Part shown: piece after piece, positions 6,711 to 17,355 of the stretch | How the letters are laid out: each line of letters opens with the position of its first letter | How positions within the stretch are numbered: position 1 is the first letter of the stretch | Assembly (NCBI GenBank): GCA_902774265.1 | Contig: CACYHR010000015.1 | Location: 1 to 54,025 of the forward strand | Reading direction: 5' to 3' | DNA length: 54,025 nucleotides | From: an uncultured Eubacteriales bacterium | GTDB lineage: Bacteria > Bacillota > Clostridia > Peptostreptococcales > Anaerovoracaceae | Notes under the pieces: generated by a model | Seen by the model: the letters and a program-made list of their open reading frames with translations, nothing else | Databases searched by the model: none | What the model was told of the DNA's origin: nothing | Program-made: the position numbers and the translations under genes

Positions 6711-6761
6711 TTTCCGGCTCTTCACTGGATCAAAAAGATTGCAGCATGTATTCAATTTCTT

Positions 6762-7673
6762 TTACAAATTGAGCAGTATCAGTGCGGTGATTATCATGAG
6801 GATGGCGGTCTTTTGTTTTGGAGTTATTTTTTCATGGAAGATCAGTACGCCTGCGATGCTGACAAGGATTATCGTACCTGTGCTGTATGTCGGATAGACG
6901 ATGACGGCCGGCACATATGCGAGTGCTGCAAGCAGAAACCTGGCTGTGTAGAAATTCGGTATTCCTATGAGGCAGCCGAAGAGTACGTCATCGCGTGTCA
7001 GTCCCTGTCTGCTCCAGACAGCTGCCATGGTACACAGTATGATTGCGGATATAAATGTGTATAAGAGAAAGTGTTCATTGAGATCGCTGCTGCCCAGTTC
7101 TTCATAAATCTTTGACATTGCATCGCCTGAACCTCCCATCAGCAAAAGTGCTATCAGGGCTTTTGGAGTGGTGACGGTTATGTCTGACGATTTGCTGCTG
7201 TCAGTTTTATCCGTCTTTCCGCTCTTCCCGTATTTTCCGCTCAGGTTCAGCACCAGTATTGCCGCTACTGCCAGGATTATTCCGCAGATCTGTAACCGGC
7301 CCGGGCGCTCGCCGAATACGATGATGGCCGTCAGAGTCGGTACCAGAACGCCGAGTTTCATGAATGTCGCGGACATGGTCACTCCATTTTTGCGGATATT
7401 GTACTGATAGAGGATGAACCCTCCCACATAGAAAAAACCGTTCACAAGACCCATAAGCTGCGTTTCGCGCCCGTCGGCCGAATGAACGATAAAAGATCCC
7501 GTCCCGGTTTCGCCCGCGCCTGTCGCAGCGATGGTATAAGCAAGAGAGAGTATCAGACATATTAAATAATTGACGGCGAGCACGGAAATGTTATTTTTTA
7601 TCCTGTGCTCGCCGAGTCTCATCATTATTGCAATGAGTGCGCTGCAGCATAATGCTGCCGTCAGATATACCAT
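6762..7673 (-). CDS. DMT/EamA-family membrane transporter, 303 aa
   Basis: About ten hydrophobic segments in two repeated halves, as in EamA (drug/metabolite transporter) proteins. The N-terminal half has a motif ending KNGVTMSATFMKLGVLVPTL, and the loop after TM5 is polar and Ser/Lys-rich (GKYGKSGKTDKTDSSKS). The C-terminal half ends ITPKQKTAILMIITALILLN. Such proteins export metabolites, amino acids or nucleobase-like compounds; the substrate cannot be read from sequence. It lies downstream of pncB on the same strand with an 80-base gap, so co-transcription and a link to NAD precursors are possible but unproven. Confidence 0.85.
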   Translation of the reverse strand: MVYLTAALCCSALIAIMMRLGEHRIKNNISVLAVNYLICLILSLAYTIAATGAGETGTGSFIVHSADGRETQLMGLVNGFFYVGGFILYQYNIRKNGVTMSATFMKLGVLVPTLTAIIVFGERPGRLQICGIILAVAAILVLNLSGKYGKSGKTDKTDSSKSSDITVTTPKALIALLLMGGSGDAMSKIYEELGSSDLNEHFLLYTFISAIILCTMAAVWSRQGLTRDDVLFGCLIGIPNFYTARFLLAALAYVPAVIVYPTYSTGTIILVSIAGVLIFHEKITPKQKTAILMIITALILLNL

Positions 7674-7753
7674 ATATCTATGATTGATTCAGTTTATGCG
7701 TGTAATTCATATAGATGCAATTGCTGCTAAAATGCTTGGCTTACATGTTTGTC

Positions 7754-9217
7754 TTACATGTTTGCAGAACCGTATTTGTTGAGCAGGTCGTGCTTGAGGT
7801 TCCAGAGCGGCTTGGACAGGTCTACATAGTATACCTGCGGATTTTCAAATCTCAGGAACTCGCCCCATAGCTTGTCGATCTGCTCTGTGCAGGTTTTGCG
7901 GATATCCTGGATATCAGGTTCATCATATACCAGCTCGCCTTTTTCGAAAATAGGAACGAGGAGTTCCTTTGCCTCGTAATTCTCGAGAACCTTGCGTTTC
8001 CATACAGCATTCGGATCGAAGATCTCATACGGTTTGCCGTCAGGAATCTCTTCTTCGCGGAGCATGATCACATCAGCCAGAGCCTTGCCTGTTTCCTTAT
8101 CAAAGAATCTGACGACTTTTTTGAAGCCCGGATTCGTGATCTTTTCGATGTTTTCGGAAATCTTCATCTTCGGAACCATGTTGCCGTTTCTCATGATACC
8201 CGAAAGTTTGTATACACCGCCGAATACAGGTTCCGATCTCGCGGTGATCAGTCTTTCTCCGACGCCGAATGAATCGATTTTCGCGCCTTCAAGTATTACA
8301 TCTCTGATTATGTATTCATCGAGCGAGTTGCTGATAACTATCTTGCAGTCCTCAAGGCCCTCTGCATCGAGTATCTTACGGCATTCTCTGGTCAGATATG
8401 TGATGTCTCCGGAATCTATCCTGATTCCCATGCTCTGCGGCTTGAGTTCCTTGAAAACTCTGATCGCATTAGGCAGTCCGGATTTGAGAACGTTATATGT
8501 ATCGATCAGCAGAGTCGCATTCTGCGGATACAGCTCTGTGTATTTTCTGAATGCTTCGTATTCGCTGTCAAAGCTCTGTACCCAGCTGTGCGCCATCGTT
8601 CCGAGCGCCGGAGTGTCGTGGTTTCTGTCAGCGATCGTGCATGCGGTGCCGGCGCAGCCTGCGATATATGAAGCTCTTGCTCCGTATACTGCAGCGTCCG
8701 CTCCATGTGCCCTTCTTGTTCCGAATTCCATGACCGGACGACCGAGCGCCGATCTTACTATCCTGTTGGATTTGGTCGCGATCAGACTCTGATGGTTGAT
8801 CTGCATAAGTATAAATGTTTCTACGAACTGAGCCTGGATCAGCGGTCCCTTAACGATCATGATCGGTTCGTGCGGAAAAATCGGATAGCCTTCCGGAACC
8901 GACCAGACATCGCAGGTGAATTTAAAATCGATGAGATAGTCAAGGAACTCTTCGGTGAAGCAATTCTTTGTCCTCAGGTAATCAATATCCGCCTCGGTGA
9001 ATTTGAGTCTTTTCATATATGCGATGATCTGTTCGAGTCCCGCCATGATAGCAAAACCGCCGCCGTCAGGCACCCTGCGGAAGAATACATCAAAGCACGC
9101 CTCTGCATCGCGCATATCCGAGTTGAAATATCCGTTTGCCATCGTGATCTCATAGAAATCAGTCAGCATCGTGAGGTTGTAATCATTAAGTCTGTGGTAA
9201 TCTTTTCTTTCTGTCAT
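7754..9217 (-). CDS. pncB: Nicotinate phosphoribosyltransferase, 487 aa
   Basis: It makes nicotinate mononucleotide from nicotinate and PRPP with ATP, the entry step of the Preiss-Handler NAD salvage route in the cytosol. Family signatures: N-terminal LNDYNLTMLTDFYEITMANG, then a central FGTRRAHG and RASYIAGCAGTA (about 165-190), and IRIDSGDITYL (about 270-280), which carries conserved phosphate-binding and base-binding residues. The length is that of the bacterial type with the C-terminal extension. A clear Shine-Dalgarno is not seen next to the ATG; the nearest purine-rich site is about 24 bases away. Confidence 0.95.
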   Translation of the reverse strand: MTERKDYHRLNDYNLTMLTDFYEITMANGYFNSDMRDAEACFDVFFRRVPDGGGFAIMAGLEQIIAYMKRLKFTEADIDYLRTKNCFTEEFLDYLIDFKFTCDVWSVPEGYPIFPHEPIMIVKGPLIQAQFVETFILMQINHQSLIATKSNRIVRSALGRPVMEFGTRRAHGADAAVYGARASYIAGCAGTACTIADRNHDTPALGTMAHSWVQSFDSEYEAFRKYTELYPQNATLLIDTYNVLKSGLPNAIRVFKELKPQSMGIRIDSGDITYLTRECRKILDAEGLEDCKIVISNSLDEYIIRDVILEGAKIDSFGVGERLITARSEPVFGGVYKLSGIMRNGNMVPKMKISENIEKITNPGFKKVVRFFDKETGKALADVIMLREEEIPDGKPYEIFDPNAVWKRKVLENYEAKELLVPIFEKGELVYDEPDIQDIRKTCTEQIDKLWGEFLRFENPQVYYVDLSKPLWNLKHDLLNKYGSANM

Positions 9218-9265
9218 TTTACAGCACCAGTATAATATCCTTTCTGTGCGGGAGTGATAAATTAA

Positions 9266-9583
9266 TTAATCTTTGTCCTTGGATTTATCTTTTGACTTGT
9301 CTTTTTTTGATTTATCTTCTTTATCTTCGGATTTATCTTTGGATTCGTCTTCGGATTTGTCTTCGGATTCGTCTTCCTTTGAGTCTGCTGCTTCGGCCGC
9401 ATCCTCCTCTTCGGCCTGATCCTGCTGTTCATATGTCTGCTGCGCCTGCTCCTCTGCCAGCTTTTTAGGATAGTCCAGTATGATCTGCATCCTCCAGTAA
9501 ATAATTCCCGCTGCGATTGCAACAATAATTATCGCCAGAAGTATATCGTTTATATTGTGAAAGAAATTCTTTATCAATCTCAT
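9266..9583 (-). CDS. Small membrane-anchored protein with charged Lys/Asp/Ser-rich tail, 105 aa
   Basis: One N-terminal transmembrane helix (about residues 12-32) is followed by a Glu/Gln/Ala-rich segment (40-65) and a tail of short charged repeats (S-K/E-D-K, 70-105). The tail encodes near-repeats of GATTCGTCTTCGGATTTGTC type on the plus strand, and because of this periodicity another frame is open too. The start has GGAGC about 8 bases upstream. This resembles membrane-anchored low-complexity proteins of Clostridia with no known role. The tail probably faces the outside if the N-terminus is inside. Confidence 0.6.
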   Translation of the reverse strand: MRLIKNFFHNINDILLAIIIVAIAAGIIYWRMQIILDYPKKLAEEQAQQTYEQQDQAEEEDAAEAADSKEDESEDKSEDESKDKSEDKEDKSKKDKSKDKSKDKD

Positions 9584-9728
9584 GCGTTAGCTCCGTAATC
9601 AATATCTTTTTTTGTTTTATTTTTGCGCATTCATTATACTAACAAATCAATATGTTTTCAATCTCAGATGATGAGGGACGCGCGGATGTACCGTACCATG
9701 TACAGGACCCACCGGACATGAAAATTCC

Positions 9729-9757
9729 TTGAGACACAGCGTTCTTCATGTTAAAAT
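9729..9757 (+). promoter_or_regulatory. Likely promoter of the rluA-lepB-smpB set
   Basis: TTGAGA (9729-9734) and TAAAAT (9752-9757) with a 17-base spacer, ending 64 bases before the start codon of the RluA-like gene. Confidence 0.6.
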
Positions 9758-9821
9758 ATTTTGATATGTCACTGCGGGCATGTTATCAGAGCGCCTGTCA
9801 ATGAAAAATATCCGGAGGCAT

Positions 9822-10994
9822 ATGAGAGAGATAATTATTGGCACAAATGATGCCGGGAGACGGCTTGACCGTTTTCTTCGCAAATACCTCAGAGAGGCTT
9901 CGCTGGGGGAGATATACAAACTGATCCGTAAGGATATCAAGGTGGATGGAAAGCGCCGGGATCAGTCATATATGCTTTCGGAGGGTGAGGTCATTAATCT
10001 TTATATTTCTGACGAAGTTCTCGGCCGCATGACCGGCGAAGCTGATACCGGGTCCGGCATTGGACCGGGCGGCAGGAGACATATCTCCAAAAGCAAAGCC
10101 AAAAGGCAATTCGCCATCATTTATGAGGATGATCAGATCCTTATTGCCGATAAGCCTTTCGGACTGCTTACGCATGGTGATTCACATGAAAAAAAGGATC
10201 ATCTTGCAAATCAGGTGAAGGATTACCTGATAGAGCGCGGAGATTACGATCCCGGATCGGAGAGAGTTTTTTCGCCGGCTCCGGCAAACAGGATAGACCG
10301 AAATACTACAGGTCTTGTGCTCTTCGGCAAGACAGCAACTGCACTCAAGGATCTCAACACTATGATCCGCGAGGATATGATCGACAAATATTATCTGACT
10401 ATCGTGTCGGGAATCATTGATAAGGAGATGACTCTTACCGGTTCTCTCATTAAAGATGAACGTAGCAACAAGGTCAAAGTCAGTCATGTGACCAGAGAAT
10501 TTACGGACGTCGACCGTCTTTCAGCAATGCACGGCAGATCATCCGCTAATATGAAAGGTTTTTCTGCTAAATGCGCCGGCATCTCATATGCCGGCAGATC
10601 AAGCGATCCGGACAGCGGGCGCGAAATAATCACTGTCGTGAAACCGCTCGAACATTTCTCTGTCAGAGATACCAGCCCGGGAAAATCCGGGGCACGCCCG
10701 ATCACGGCCACTCTTGCTGAGATACATCTTGTAACAGGAAGGCCGCACCAGATACGTGCACACCTTGCAAGTATAGGACACCCTGTTATCGGTGATGCAA
10801 AATATGCGGACAGACATGCTTCGAGGCTCAACGATTATGCGAAAAAGCATTTCGGCCTGACTACTCAGCTGCTGCATGCGCGGCGCATAGAGTTCAGGGA
10901 AACGACAGAGAAACTTGCCTATTTGCGCGGCAGATCCTTTGAGGCATCGCTTCCCGCAAGATTTGAAAAAATTCTCGCGAATATTCGCGGTTGA
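9822..10994 (+). CDS. RluA-family pseudouridine synthase with extra loops, 390 aa
   Basis: It converts uridine to pseudouridine in rRNA or tRNA. The N-terminal S4-like domain (1-67, with DAGRRLDRFLRKYL) is followed by the catalytic domain with NRIDRNTTGLVLF, where D159 is the likely nucleophile, and LVTGRPHQIRAHLA near 303-316. I chose the ATG at 9822 because GGAGG precedes it closely (3-4 bases) and the protein then starts like other RluA members. Usual length is 290-320; here two hydrophilic insertions (about 68-92 and 226-265) add some 65 residues. Which RNA site it modifies is not clear. Confidence 0.9.
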   Translation: MREIIIGTNDAGRRLDRFLRKYLREASLGEIYKLIRKDIKVDGKRRDQSYMLSEGEVINLYISDEVLGRMTGEADTGSGIGPGGRRHISKSKAKRQFAIIYEDDQILIADKPFGLLTHGDSHEKKDHLANQVKDYLIERGDYDPGSERVFSPAPANRIDRNTTGLVLFGKTATALKDLNTMIREDMIDKYYLTIVSGIIDKEMTLTGSLIKDERSNKVKVSHVTREFTDVDRLSAMHGRSSANMKGFSAKCAGISYAGRSSDPDSGREIITVVKPLEHFSVRDTSPGKSGARPITATLAEIHLVTGRPHQIRAHLASIGHPVIGDAKYADRHASRLNDYAKKHFGLTTQLLHARRIEFRETTEKLAYLRGRSFEASLPARFEKILANIRG

Positions 10995-11012
10995 TAGAGA
11001 GGAGTTATTATT

Positions 11013-11597
11013 TTGAGTAATTATGAAGAAAAACATGCAGTTGAAGCAGCTGCCGGTACAGGAAGTTTTTTAAAGAGTTTACTGATCGATATAGTTATCG
11101 CAATTATTCTGGCTTCGATAGTACTGTTCTTTATCAGACCGTCTATCGTCAGGCAGTCTTCTATGGAAAATACTCTGCATGACGGCGATTACATGATAAT
11201 GTACAAGCAGGCTTACCGCAATCATGAGCCTCAGAGAGGCGATATCATTATCTTCCAGAGTTCGCTGGTAAATGAGGAGACCGGCGGTGAGAAGCTGCTA
11301 ATCAAGAGAGTAATCGGTCTGCCGGGTGACGACATTTCCATTATTGACGATCAGCTGTACATCAACGGCGAAGCTTACGAAGAAGATTATCTCAAGGACG
11401 GATATACGCCGGCCTTCGAAATTCCTGCGGAGGGTGAAACATTCACTGTTCCGGACGGAGAATATTTCTGTATGGGCGACAACCGTGCAGGAAGTGTCGA
11501 TTCGAGAACTTCAGATGTCGGATGCGTGACCAAGCCTCAGATCAAAGGAAAAGTAATTCTCAGACTCTTCCCGTTCAATAAGATACAGAGATTCTGA
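11013..11597 (+). CDS. lepB: Signal peptidase I, 194 aa
   Basis: A membrane-bound serine protease that removes Sec signal peptides. It has one N-terminal membrane segment (about 22-42), the box containing S50-M51 (nucleophile Ser50), the Lys box LLIKRVIGLPGD with catalytic K98, and GDNRAGSVDSR near the C-terminus. All match the Gram-positive SipS type. The start is TTG with GAGGAG about 9 bases before it. It follows the RluA gene by 18 bases and precedes smpB, so the three are probably one transcript. Confidence 0.95.
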   Translation: MSNYEEKHAVEAAAGTGSFLKSLLIDIVIAIILASIVLFFIRPSIVRQSSMENTLHDGDYMIMYKQAYRNHEPQRGDIIIFQSSLVNEETGGEKLLIKRVIGLPGDDISIIDDQLYINGEAYEEDYLKDGYTPAFEIPAEGETFTVPDGEYFCMGDNRAGSVDSRTSDVGCVTKPQIKGKVILRLFPFNKIQRF

Positions 11598-11651
11598 AAA
11601 AGGACAATTAAATAAAAGATTCTATAACAGCAGAGGGATTATCACAATAAT

Positions 11652-12128
11652 ATGCCTGGAAAGAAAAAAAGAACAGTTGCAAATAACAAGAAAGCGTTTC
11701 ATGATTTTTTCGTTGAAGAGCGCTATGAGGCGGGAATCGTCCTTACCGGTACGGAGATCAAATCCATACGCAAGGGCGGAGTCAGCATCAAGGAAAGCTA
11801 TGCCAAGATAACGAGCAAGGGCGAGCTTGTTGTGACCGGAATGCATATTGCGCCGTATGAGCAGGGAAACAGATATAATGTCGATCCTCTCAGAGTCCGC
11901 ACTCTGCTGATGCATCGCAAAGAGATCAACAAACTGTACGGTACTGTAAAAACACAGCAGGGTCTGACGCTTATTCCTCTTTCGGTCTATCTTGATGAGA
12001 ACGGACGCTGCAAGGTCGAGCTTGGTCTCTGTCGAGGTAAAAAGAATTATGACAAGCGTGAGGCACAGGCAAAACGCGATGCGGAGCGCAAGATGGACAA
12101 GGCCATCAAAGCATCTAGACAGCGCTGA
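11652..12128 (+). CDS. smpB: SsrA-binding protein SmpB, 158 aa
   Basis: It binds the tRNA-like domain of tmRNA and carries it to stalled ribosomes. Family blocks are present: RTVANNKKAFHDFFVEERYEAGI, LTGTEIKSIRKGGVSIKESY, the IAPYEQGNRYN loop and the basic C-terminal tail KRDAERKMDKAIKA that enters the mRNA channel. Length is normal. Its partner ssrA lies 5.2 kb away on the opposite strand. A terminator follows. Confidence 0.97.
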   Translation: MPGKKKRTVANNKKAFHDFFVEERYEAGIVLTGTEIKSIRKGGVSIKESYAKITSKGELVVTGMHIAPYEQGNRYNVDPLRVRTLLMHRKEINKLYGTVKTQQGLTLIPLSVYLDENGRCKVELGLCRGKKNYDKREAQAKRDAERKMDKAIKASRQR

Positions 12129-12209
12129 CGGCTGTATTGCAGACTTTTCGCTGCAGATCGCAGATGAGTCGCAGCGGATCGCAGCCGAATATTTTTTCAC
12201 TTAGCACAG

Positions 12210-12245
12210 AGGACACCGGGGCAGCCGCTCCGATGTCCTTTTTTC
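12210..12245 (+). terminator. smpB terminator
   Basis: An imperfect GC-rich hairpin (AGGACA...TGTCCT with an inner CGG/CCG stem) is followed by TTTTTTC on the plus strand, 80 bases after smpB. Confidence 0.8.
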
Positions 12246-12300
12246 GTTAAAGTTTTTGTTGATGTTTCTCGCTAAATTTTTTTGCTGAGATCTTTTTTAC

Positions 12301-15267
12301 CTAAAGCATTTTTTTGAGGTAATGTCCGGTATAGGATTCTTTAACCTGTGCTACCTGTTCCGGTGTACCTTCCGTGACTATGCGTCCGCCTCCGTCTCCG
12401 CCCTGCGGACCGAGGTCTATTATGTGATCAGCCTGTTTGATGACATCGAGGTTGTGTTCGATGACTACTACCGTGTTCCCTTCATCTACGAGGCGGTTAA
12501 GTACGTAAAGCAGTTTTTCGACGTCTGCGAAGTGCAGTCCTGTAGTCGGCTCGTCGAGTATATACAGAGTGCGGCCGGTACTGCGTTTGGAAAGCTCTGT
12601 TGCCAGCTTGATCCTCTGGGCTTCTCCGCCGGACAGCTGTGTCGACGGCTGCCCGAGGCTTATGTATCCGAGACCCACATCGTCAAGGGTTTTGAGATAA
12701 CGCAGTATGCTTTGCTGATTCTCGAAGAAAGGTATAGCTTCCGTGACGGTCATGCTCAGCACTTCGGAAATATTCTTTCCTTTGTATTTGACTTCGAGCG
12801 TTTCGTGATTATATCTTGCACCGCCGCAGACTTCGCATGGCACGAAAACATCCGGCAGGAAGTTCATTTCCACCTTTATGATCCCGTCGCCGCTGCAGTG
12901 CTCACAGCGCCCGCCTTTGACATTGAAGCTGAAACGGCCCTGCTTGTAGCCGCGGACCTTGGCCTCCGGCATTTCGGCAAACAGGTTGCGTATATGGGTG
13001 AACATTCCGGTATATGTCGCAGGATTTGAACGCGGGGTCTTGCCTATAGGCGACTGGTCTATATTGATAACCTTGTCGAAGTTTTCGATTCCGCGTATCT
13101 CACGAAACTTTCCCGGTCTCTCCTGTGTGCGGTTCGTCACTCGCGACACGCCTTTATATATTATCTCATTTACCAGGCTTGATTTACCTGAGCCGCTGAC
13201 TCCGGTTACAAGAACGAGTTTGCCTCCCGGGATCCTTACATCGATATTTTTGAGGTTGTTCTCCTGTGCGCCGATTATGTCCAGATACACTCCGTTGCCG
13301 GGCCTTCTCACCTGAGGAACTTCTATATGCCTCTTTCCGGACAGGAACTGGCCAGTAATGGATTCCGGACAATTTTTGATATCATCTATCGTACCCTGAG
13401 CAACCAGTTCACCGCCGTTGACTCCGGCGCCGGGACCGATGTCTACTATATGATCTGCAGCATACATAGTATCCTCATCGTGTTCAACGATGATCAGAGT
13501 GTTTCCCATATCTGTGAGGCTTCGCAGCGAAGCGAGGAGCTTGTCATTATCGCTCTGATGGAGGCCTATAGACGGCTCGTCAAGTATGTAAAGCACGCCG
13601 ACCAGCCCCGAACCTATCTGTGTTGCAAGCCTGATTCGCTGGGACTCGCCTCCGGACAGTGTGCTTGCAGTACGGCTGAGCGTCAGATAGCTGAGTCCGA
13701 CATTTTTGAGGAATCTGAGTCTTGCTTTGATTTCTTTTGTAACCATCTCGCTGATCTTCTTCTCTCTCGGGCTCAGCTGTCCTTCGAGATCATCAAAGAA
13801 TCTGATAGCCTGCTCTACTGAGAAATCTGTCAGATCTATAATGTTTTTGCCCCCGACAGTTACAGCAAGTACAGTGTCCTTGAGTTTGCGTCCGCGGCAG
13901 ACCGGACATTCCTCCTCTGTCATCATATCGGAAATCTTGTTCTTGATGTAATCCGAGTTCGTTTCTCCCCACCTTCGCTCGAGGCTTGGTATTACACCCT
14001 CAAAAGTGTGATTCATATGGGAGACTCTGCCGGATTTGCTTTCATATGTGTATTTGAGTTTTCTTGTTCCCGTGCCATGCAGCAGCTCTTCCTTGAATTT
14101 CGGCGGAAGAGCCTTGTACGGTACGGAAAGGTCTGTATTATGATCTATCGCAAGGCGGTTCAGCATCTGCCGATAAAACCCCATTGCATCGAGCGATGCA
14201 AATACATTTCCCATCGCTCCGTTCAGTATGCTCTTGTTTTCATCTGTAACGACTGCTTCATCTGTTATCCTTAGCGTAAATCCAAGTCCGCTGCAGCAGT
14301 CACATGCTCCGTAAGGTGCATTGAAAGAGAACATTCTCGGTTCCATTTCCTCCAGACCGACACCGTGATCAGGACAGGCAAATTTTGTCGAATACGTTAC
14401 TATCTGTTCTTTTTGCTCGGCAAACAGACGTCCGTCCGGGCCGGCGCTCTCGGAGCCTGTATTCTCCGATCCTGCATCTGCAGCCTTTGCGTCAGCTGCC
14501 ATGCTCGCGCTTATCCCTGCTGCATATGCGTCTGCGCTGTTTCTGTCAGGCATAAAGATGACATTGCAGATGCCTTCGCCCTCTCGTATAGCTATTTCAA
14601 GTGCCTCGGCAATACGGCTCCTGTTATCCTCGCGAATGACTATCCTGTCGACAACTATCTCTATTGTATGCTTGTTGTTTTTGGCCAGTATGATTTCATC
14701 TTCATCGAGCCTTTTCATCTCACCGTCTACTCTGACTCTGATAAAACCGTCACGGCGTATGCGATCGAATACAGCCTTGTGTTCGCCCTTGCGTCCGCGT
14801 ATAACCGGTGCAAGAACTATTATCCTTGTTCCTATGCCGTGTTCCTGGATGTTTTCTATTATGCTGTCTATCGACTGGCTGCTGATCTCGCGTCCGCAGA
14901 CCGGGCAGTGAGGTATCCCTATCCTTGCATACATCAGTCTCAGATAGTCATAGATCTCCGTTACTGTTCCCACAGTCGACCTCGGATTGCGGCTTGTAGT
15001 TTTCTGGTCGATGCTTATTGCCGGGGAAAGCCCTTCGATAAGCTGGACATCAGGCTTTTTCATAAGGCCGAGAAACTGGCGTGCGTACGAAGAAAGCGAT
15101 TCTACGTATTTTTTCTGTCCCTCTGCATAAATAGTATCGAATGCAAGCGAGGATTTGCCTGAGCCCGAGAGTCCGGTCAGGACCACCATCTTGTCACGCG
15201 GTATGCTTACATCGATTCCTTTAAGGTTGTGCTCGCGGGCACCTTTGATGACTATGTTTTTTTCCAT
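12301..15267 (-). CDS. uvrA: UvrABC system protein A, 988 aa, with Ala/Ser-rich insertion
   Basis: The damage-recognition ATPase of nucleotide excision repair; as a dimer it loads UvrB onto damaged DNA. Two ABC modules are clear: Walker [10 protein letters not shown] (33-41) and GVSGSGKSS in the second half, with signatures [13 protein letters not shown] and [13 protein letters not shown]. The second zinc module reads CEHCSGDG...CEVCGG. The first has CPDHG then CDCC, where the second position is His. Usual length is about 940. The excess is a low-complexity Ala/Asp/Ser-rich stretch at about 242-283, in the UvrB-binding/insertion region. It lies 25 bases after uvrB, so they form one operon. 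Confidence 0.97.
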   Translation of the reverse strand: MEKNIVIKGAREHNLKGIDVSIPRDKMVVLTGLSGSGKSSLAFDTIYAEGQKKYVESLSSYARQFLGLMKKPDVQLIEGLSPAISIDQKTTSRNPRSTVGTVTEIYDYLRLMYARIGIPHCPVCGREISSQSIDSIIENIQEHGIGTRIIVLAPVIRGRKGEHKAVFDRIRRDGFIRVRVDGEMKRLDEDEIILAKNNKHTIEIVVDRIVIREDNRSRIAEALEIAIREGEGICNVIFMPDRNSADAYAAGISASMAADAKAADAGSENTGSESAGPDGRLFAEQKEQIVTYSTKFACPDHGVGLEEMEPRMFSFNAPYGACDCCSGLGFTLRITDEAVVTDENKSILNGAMGNVFASLDAMGFYRQMLNRLAIDHNTDLSVPYKALPPKFKEELLHGTGTRKLKYTYESKSGRVSHMNHTFEGVIPSLERRWGETNSDYIKNKISDMMTEEECPVCRGRKLKDTVLAVTVGGKNIIDLTDFSVEQAIRFFDDLEGQLSPREKKISEMVTKEIKARLRFLKNVGLSYLTLSRTASTLSGGESQRIRLATQIGSGLVGVLYILDEPSIGLHQSDNDKLLASLRSLTDMGNTLIIVEHDEDTMYAADHIVDIGPGAGVNGGELVAQGTIDDIKNCPESITGQFLSGKRHIEVPQVRRPGNGVYLDIIGAQENNLKNIDVRIPGGKLVLVTGVSGSGKSSLVNEIIYKGVSRVTNRTQERPGKFREIRGIENFDKVINIDQSPIGKTPRSNPATYTGMFTHIRNLFAEMPEAKVRGYKQGRFSFNVKGGRCEHCSGDGIIKVEMNFLPDVFVPCEVCGGARYNHETLEVKYKGKNISEVLSMTVTEAIPFFENQQSILRYLKTLDDVGLGYISLGQPSTQLSGGEAQRIKLATELSKRSTGRTLYILDEPTTGLHFADVEKLLYVLNRLVDEGNTVVVIEHNLDVIKQADHIIDLGPQGGDGGGRIVTEGTPEQVAQVKESYTGHYLKKML

Positions 15268-15292
15268 TCGTTTGTTCCTGTGTTACTGTAAT

Positions 15293-17269
15293 CTATGCTC
15301 TGGTGCTGGCGCGCAGCTCAAAGAGCACGTCTCTGAGTTCGGCTGCGCGCTCGAAGTCGAGCTGGGCAGCGGCTTCCTTCATGTTCTTTTCTACGTCTCT
15401 TATCGTCTCACGAAGCTCTGCGGTCGTCATTGTCTTCGGATTCTTTACATCAACTTCTCCGTGATATTCGTCTGTTGCACGTGCTATCTCCCTGATAGGC
15501 TTGACTATGGTCTTTGGAACTATGCCATGCTCCTTATTGTATGCATCCTGTATCGCACGGCGTCTTGCTGTCTCATCTATGCAGACCTTCATTGCCTTGC
15601 TTATATAGTCGGCGTACATGACTACTCTTCCGTTCTGGTTACGGGCAGCTCTTCCGACTGTCTGTATAAGCGAGGTCTCGGTTCTGAGGAAGCCTTCTTT
15701 GTCTGCGTCAAGGATAGCTATAAGCGAAACCTCCGGCAGATCCAGTCCCTCTCTCAGCAGATTGATTCCGACGAGTACATCGAATTTGCCCATCCTGAGG
15801 TCTCTGATTATCTCCAGTCTCTCGAAATTGTCGATCTCTGAATGGAGATATCTGACTTTGATGCCTTCCCCCTGAAGGTATTTACTGAGGTCTTCGGCCA
15901 TCCTCTTGGTGAGCGTTGTGACTAATACTCTTTCACCGTTCTTTGTTGTTTTGTATATCTCGCTCATGAGGTCGTCGATCTGGCTTTCGGTTGGCCGCAC
16001 CTCGATCTCCGGATCGAGGAGGCCGGTAGGCCTTATGAGCTGTTCCGCTGTTACGCCTCCTGAGCGGGACAGCTCATATGCGGCCGGCGTTGCCGATACG
16101 TATACTGTCTGCCCTGTCAGTTCCGAGAATTCATCGAATTTGAGCGGTCTGTTGTCAAATGCCGATGGCAGCCTGAATCCGTATTCGATAAGGGATTCTT
16201 TGCGCGCATGGTCTCCGTTGTACATGGCGCGGAGCTGCGGCAGCATTGCGTGTGATTCGTCTATTATTGTCAGGAAATCACCGTCCGGGAAATAGTCGAG
16301 CAGTGTATACGGCCTTTCACCCGGCTTGAGGAAGTTGATATGTCTCGAATAGTTCTCTATCCCCTTGCAGGTACCTACTTCGAGCATCATTTCTATGTCA
16401 TAATTCGTACGCTGTTCCAGTCTCTCCGCTTCAAGCAGCTTGCCGTTTGCTCTGAACCAGTCAAGCCTCTCTTTGAGTTCCTCCCTGATCGAGGCAACCG
16501 CCATCTGCATGTCTTCCTTGCTCGTAATATAGTGGCTGGCCGGGAAGATCGAAATATGCGATCTCACTCCGGTTACCTCTCCCGTTACCGGATTGATTTC
16601 TCTTATGCTCTCTATCTCGTCGCCGAACATCTCGACCCTGACGGCTGCCTCGCCGCCGGCAGGATATATATCTACGGTGTCACCGCGCGCTCTGAATGAA
16701 CCGCGCTGAAAGTCTATGTCGTTTCTCGTGTATTGTATTTCTGTAAGACGCCTCAGCAGCTGCATGCGTTCAATCTCCATTCCCGGACGCAGACTGATCA
16801 GCTGATTGCGGTACGAAGCAGGTGATCCGAGACCGTAAATACAGGACACCGATGCCACTATGATAACATCTCGCCTCTCGAGCTGCGCTGCAGTAGCTGA
16901 ATGCCTCATCTTATCTATCTCTTCATTGATATCAGCGTCTTTTTCTATATAGAGATCTGTCGATGGAACATATGCCTCCGGCTGGTAGTAATCGTAGTAA
17001 CTGACAAAATACTCGACAGCATTGTCAGGGAAGAATTCCTTGAATTCGCCGTGGAGCTGAGCGGCAAGAGTTTTGTTATGAGAAATGACCAGTGTCGGTT
17101 TCTGCACTGCTTCTATTATCTTGGCCATGGTAAAAGTCTTACCGGATCCGGTAACACCCATCAGCGTCTGCGCTTCCCGTCCTGCAAGTATTCCGTCTGC
17201 TATCTCCCTTATCGCCTGCGGCTGATCACCCGTAGGCGCAAATTCACTTACAACTCTGAAATCACCCAT
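15293..17269 (-). CDS. uvrB: UvrABC system protein B, 658 aa
   Basis: The helicase-like damage verification subunit of excision repair; it receives DNA from UvrA and recruits UvrC. I chose the ATG at 17269 (protein [20 protein letters not shown]), with AGGAG about 11 bases upstream; longer starts run through a terminator hairpin. Walker A is GVTGSGKTF, the beta-hairpin region has [12 protein letters not shown], motif II is DESH, motif VI includes QTVGRAARN, and a C-terminal UVR motif sits near residue 640 ([13 protein letters not shown]). The length is standard. Confidence 0.97.
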   Translation of the reverse strand: MGDFRVVSEFAPTGDQPQAIREIADGILAGREAQTLMGVTGSGKTFTMAKIIEAVQKPTLVISHNKTLAAQLHGEFKEFFPDNAVEYFVSYYDYYQPEAYVPSTDLYIEKDADINEEIDKMRHSATAAQLERRDVIIVASVSCIYGLGSPASYRNQLISLRPGMEIERMQLLRRLTEIQYTRNDIDFQRGSFRARGDTVDIYPAGGEAAVRVEMFGDEIESIREINPVTGEVTGVRSHISIFPASHYITSKEDMQMAVASIREELKERLDWFRANGKLLEAERLEQRTNYDIEMMLEVGTCKGIENYSRHINFLKPGERPYTLLDYFPDGDFLTIIDESHAMLPQLRAMYNGDHARKESLIEYGFRLPSAFDNRPLKFDEFSELTGQTVYVSATPAAYELSRSGGVTAEQLIRPTGLLDPEIEVRPTESQIDDLMSEIYKTTKNGERVLVTTLTKRMAEDLSKYLQGEGIKVRYLHSEIDNFERLEIIRDLRMGKFDVLVGINLLREGLDLPEVSLIAILDADKEGFLRTETSLIQTVGRAARNQNGRVVMYADYISKAMKVCIDETARRRAIQDAYNKEHGIVPKTIVKPIREIARATDEYHGEVDVKNPKTMTTAELRETIRDVEKNMKEAAAQLDFERAAELRDVLFELRASTRA

Positions 17270-17318
17270 CCTGCTGATTCTCCTGAATAATATAGTGTCC
17301 CGTACATTATCTTTTGAT

Positions 17319-17355
17319 TGGAAAAAAATATCAACCCCATTTTTGAGGTTGATAT
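17319..17355 (-). terminator. Intrinsic terminator between patatin-like gene and uvrB
   Basis: A perfect 9-bp stem (ATATCAACC / GGTTGATAT) with a 10-base loop is followed on the minus strand by TTTTTTTCC. Confidence 0.9.

Noticed and set aside
9262-9525. 87-codon frame rich in Asn/Pro/Lys overlapping the 105-aa membrane protein
   Set aside because: The open frame arises from DNA periodicity of the charged tail. The other frame has the ribosome site and a membrane helix.
12322-15162. Several long plus-strand open frames opposite uvrA
   Set aside because: They are shadows of the uvrA frame. Their residue make-up is Cys/Ser/Tyr-rich without any family, and there are no ribosome sites.
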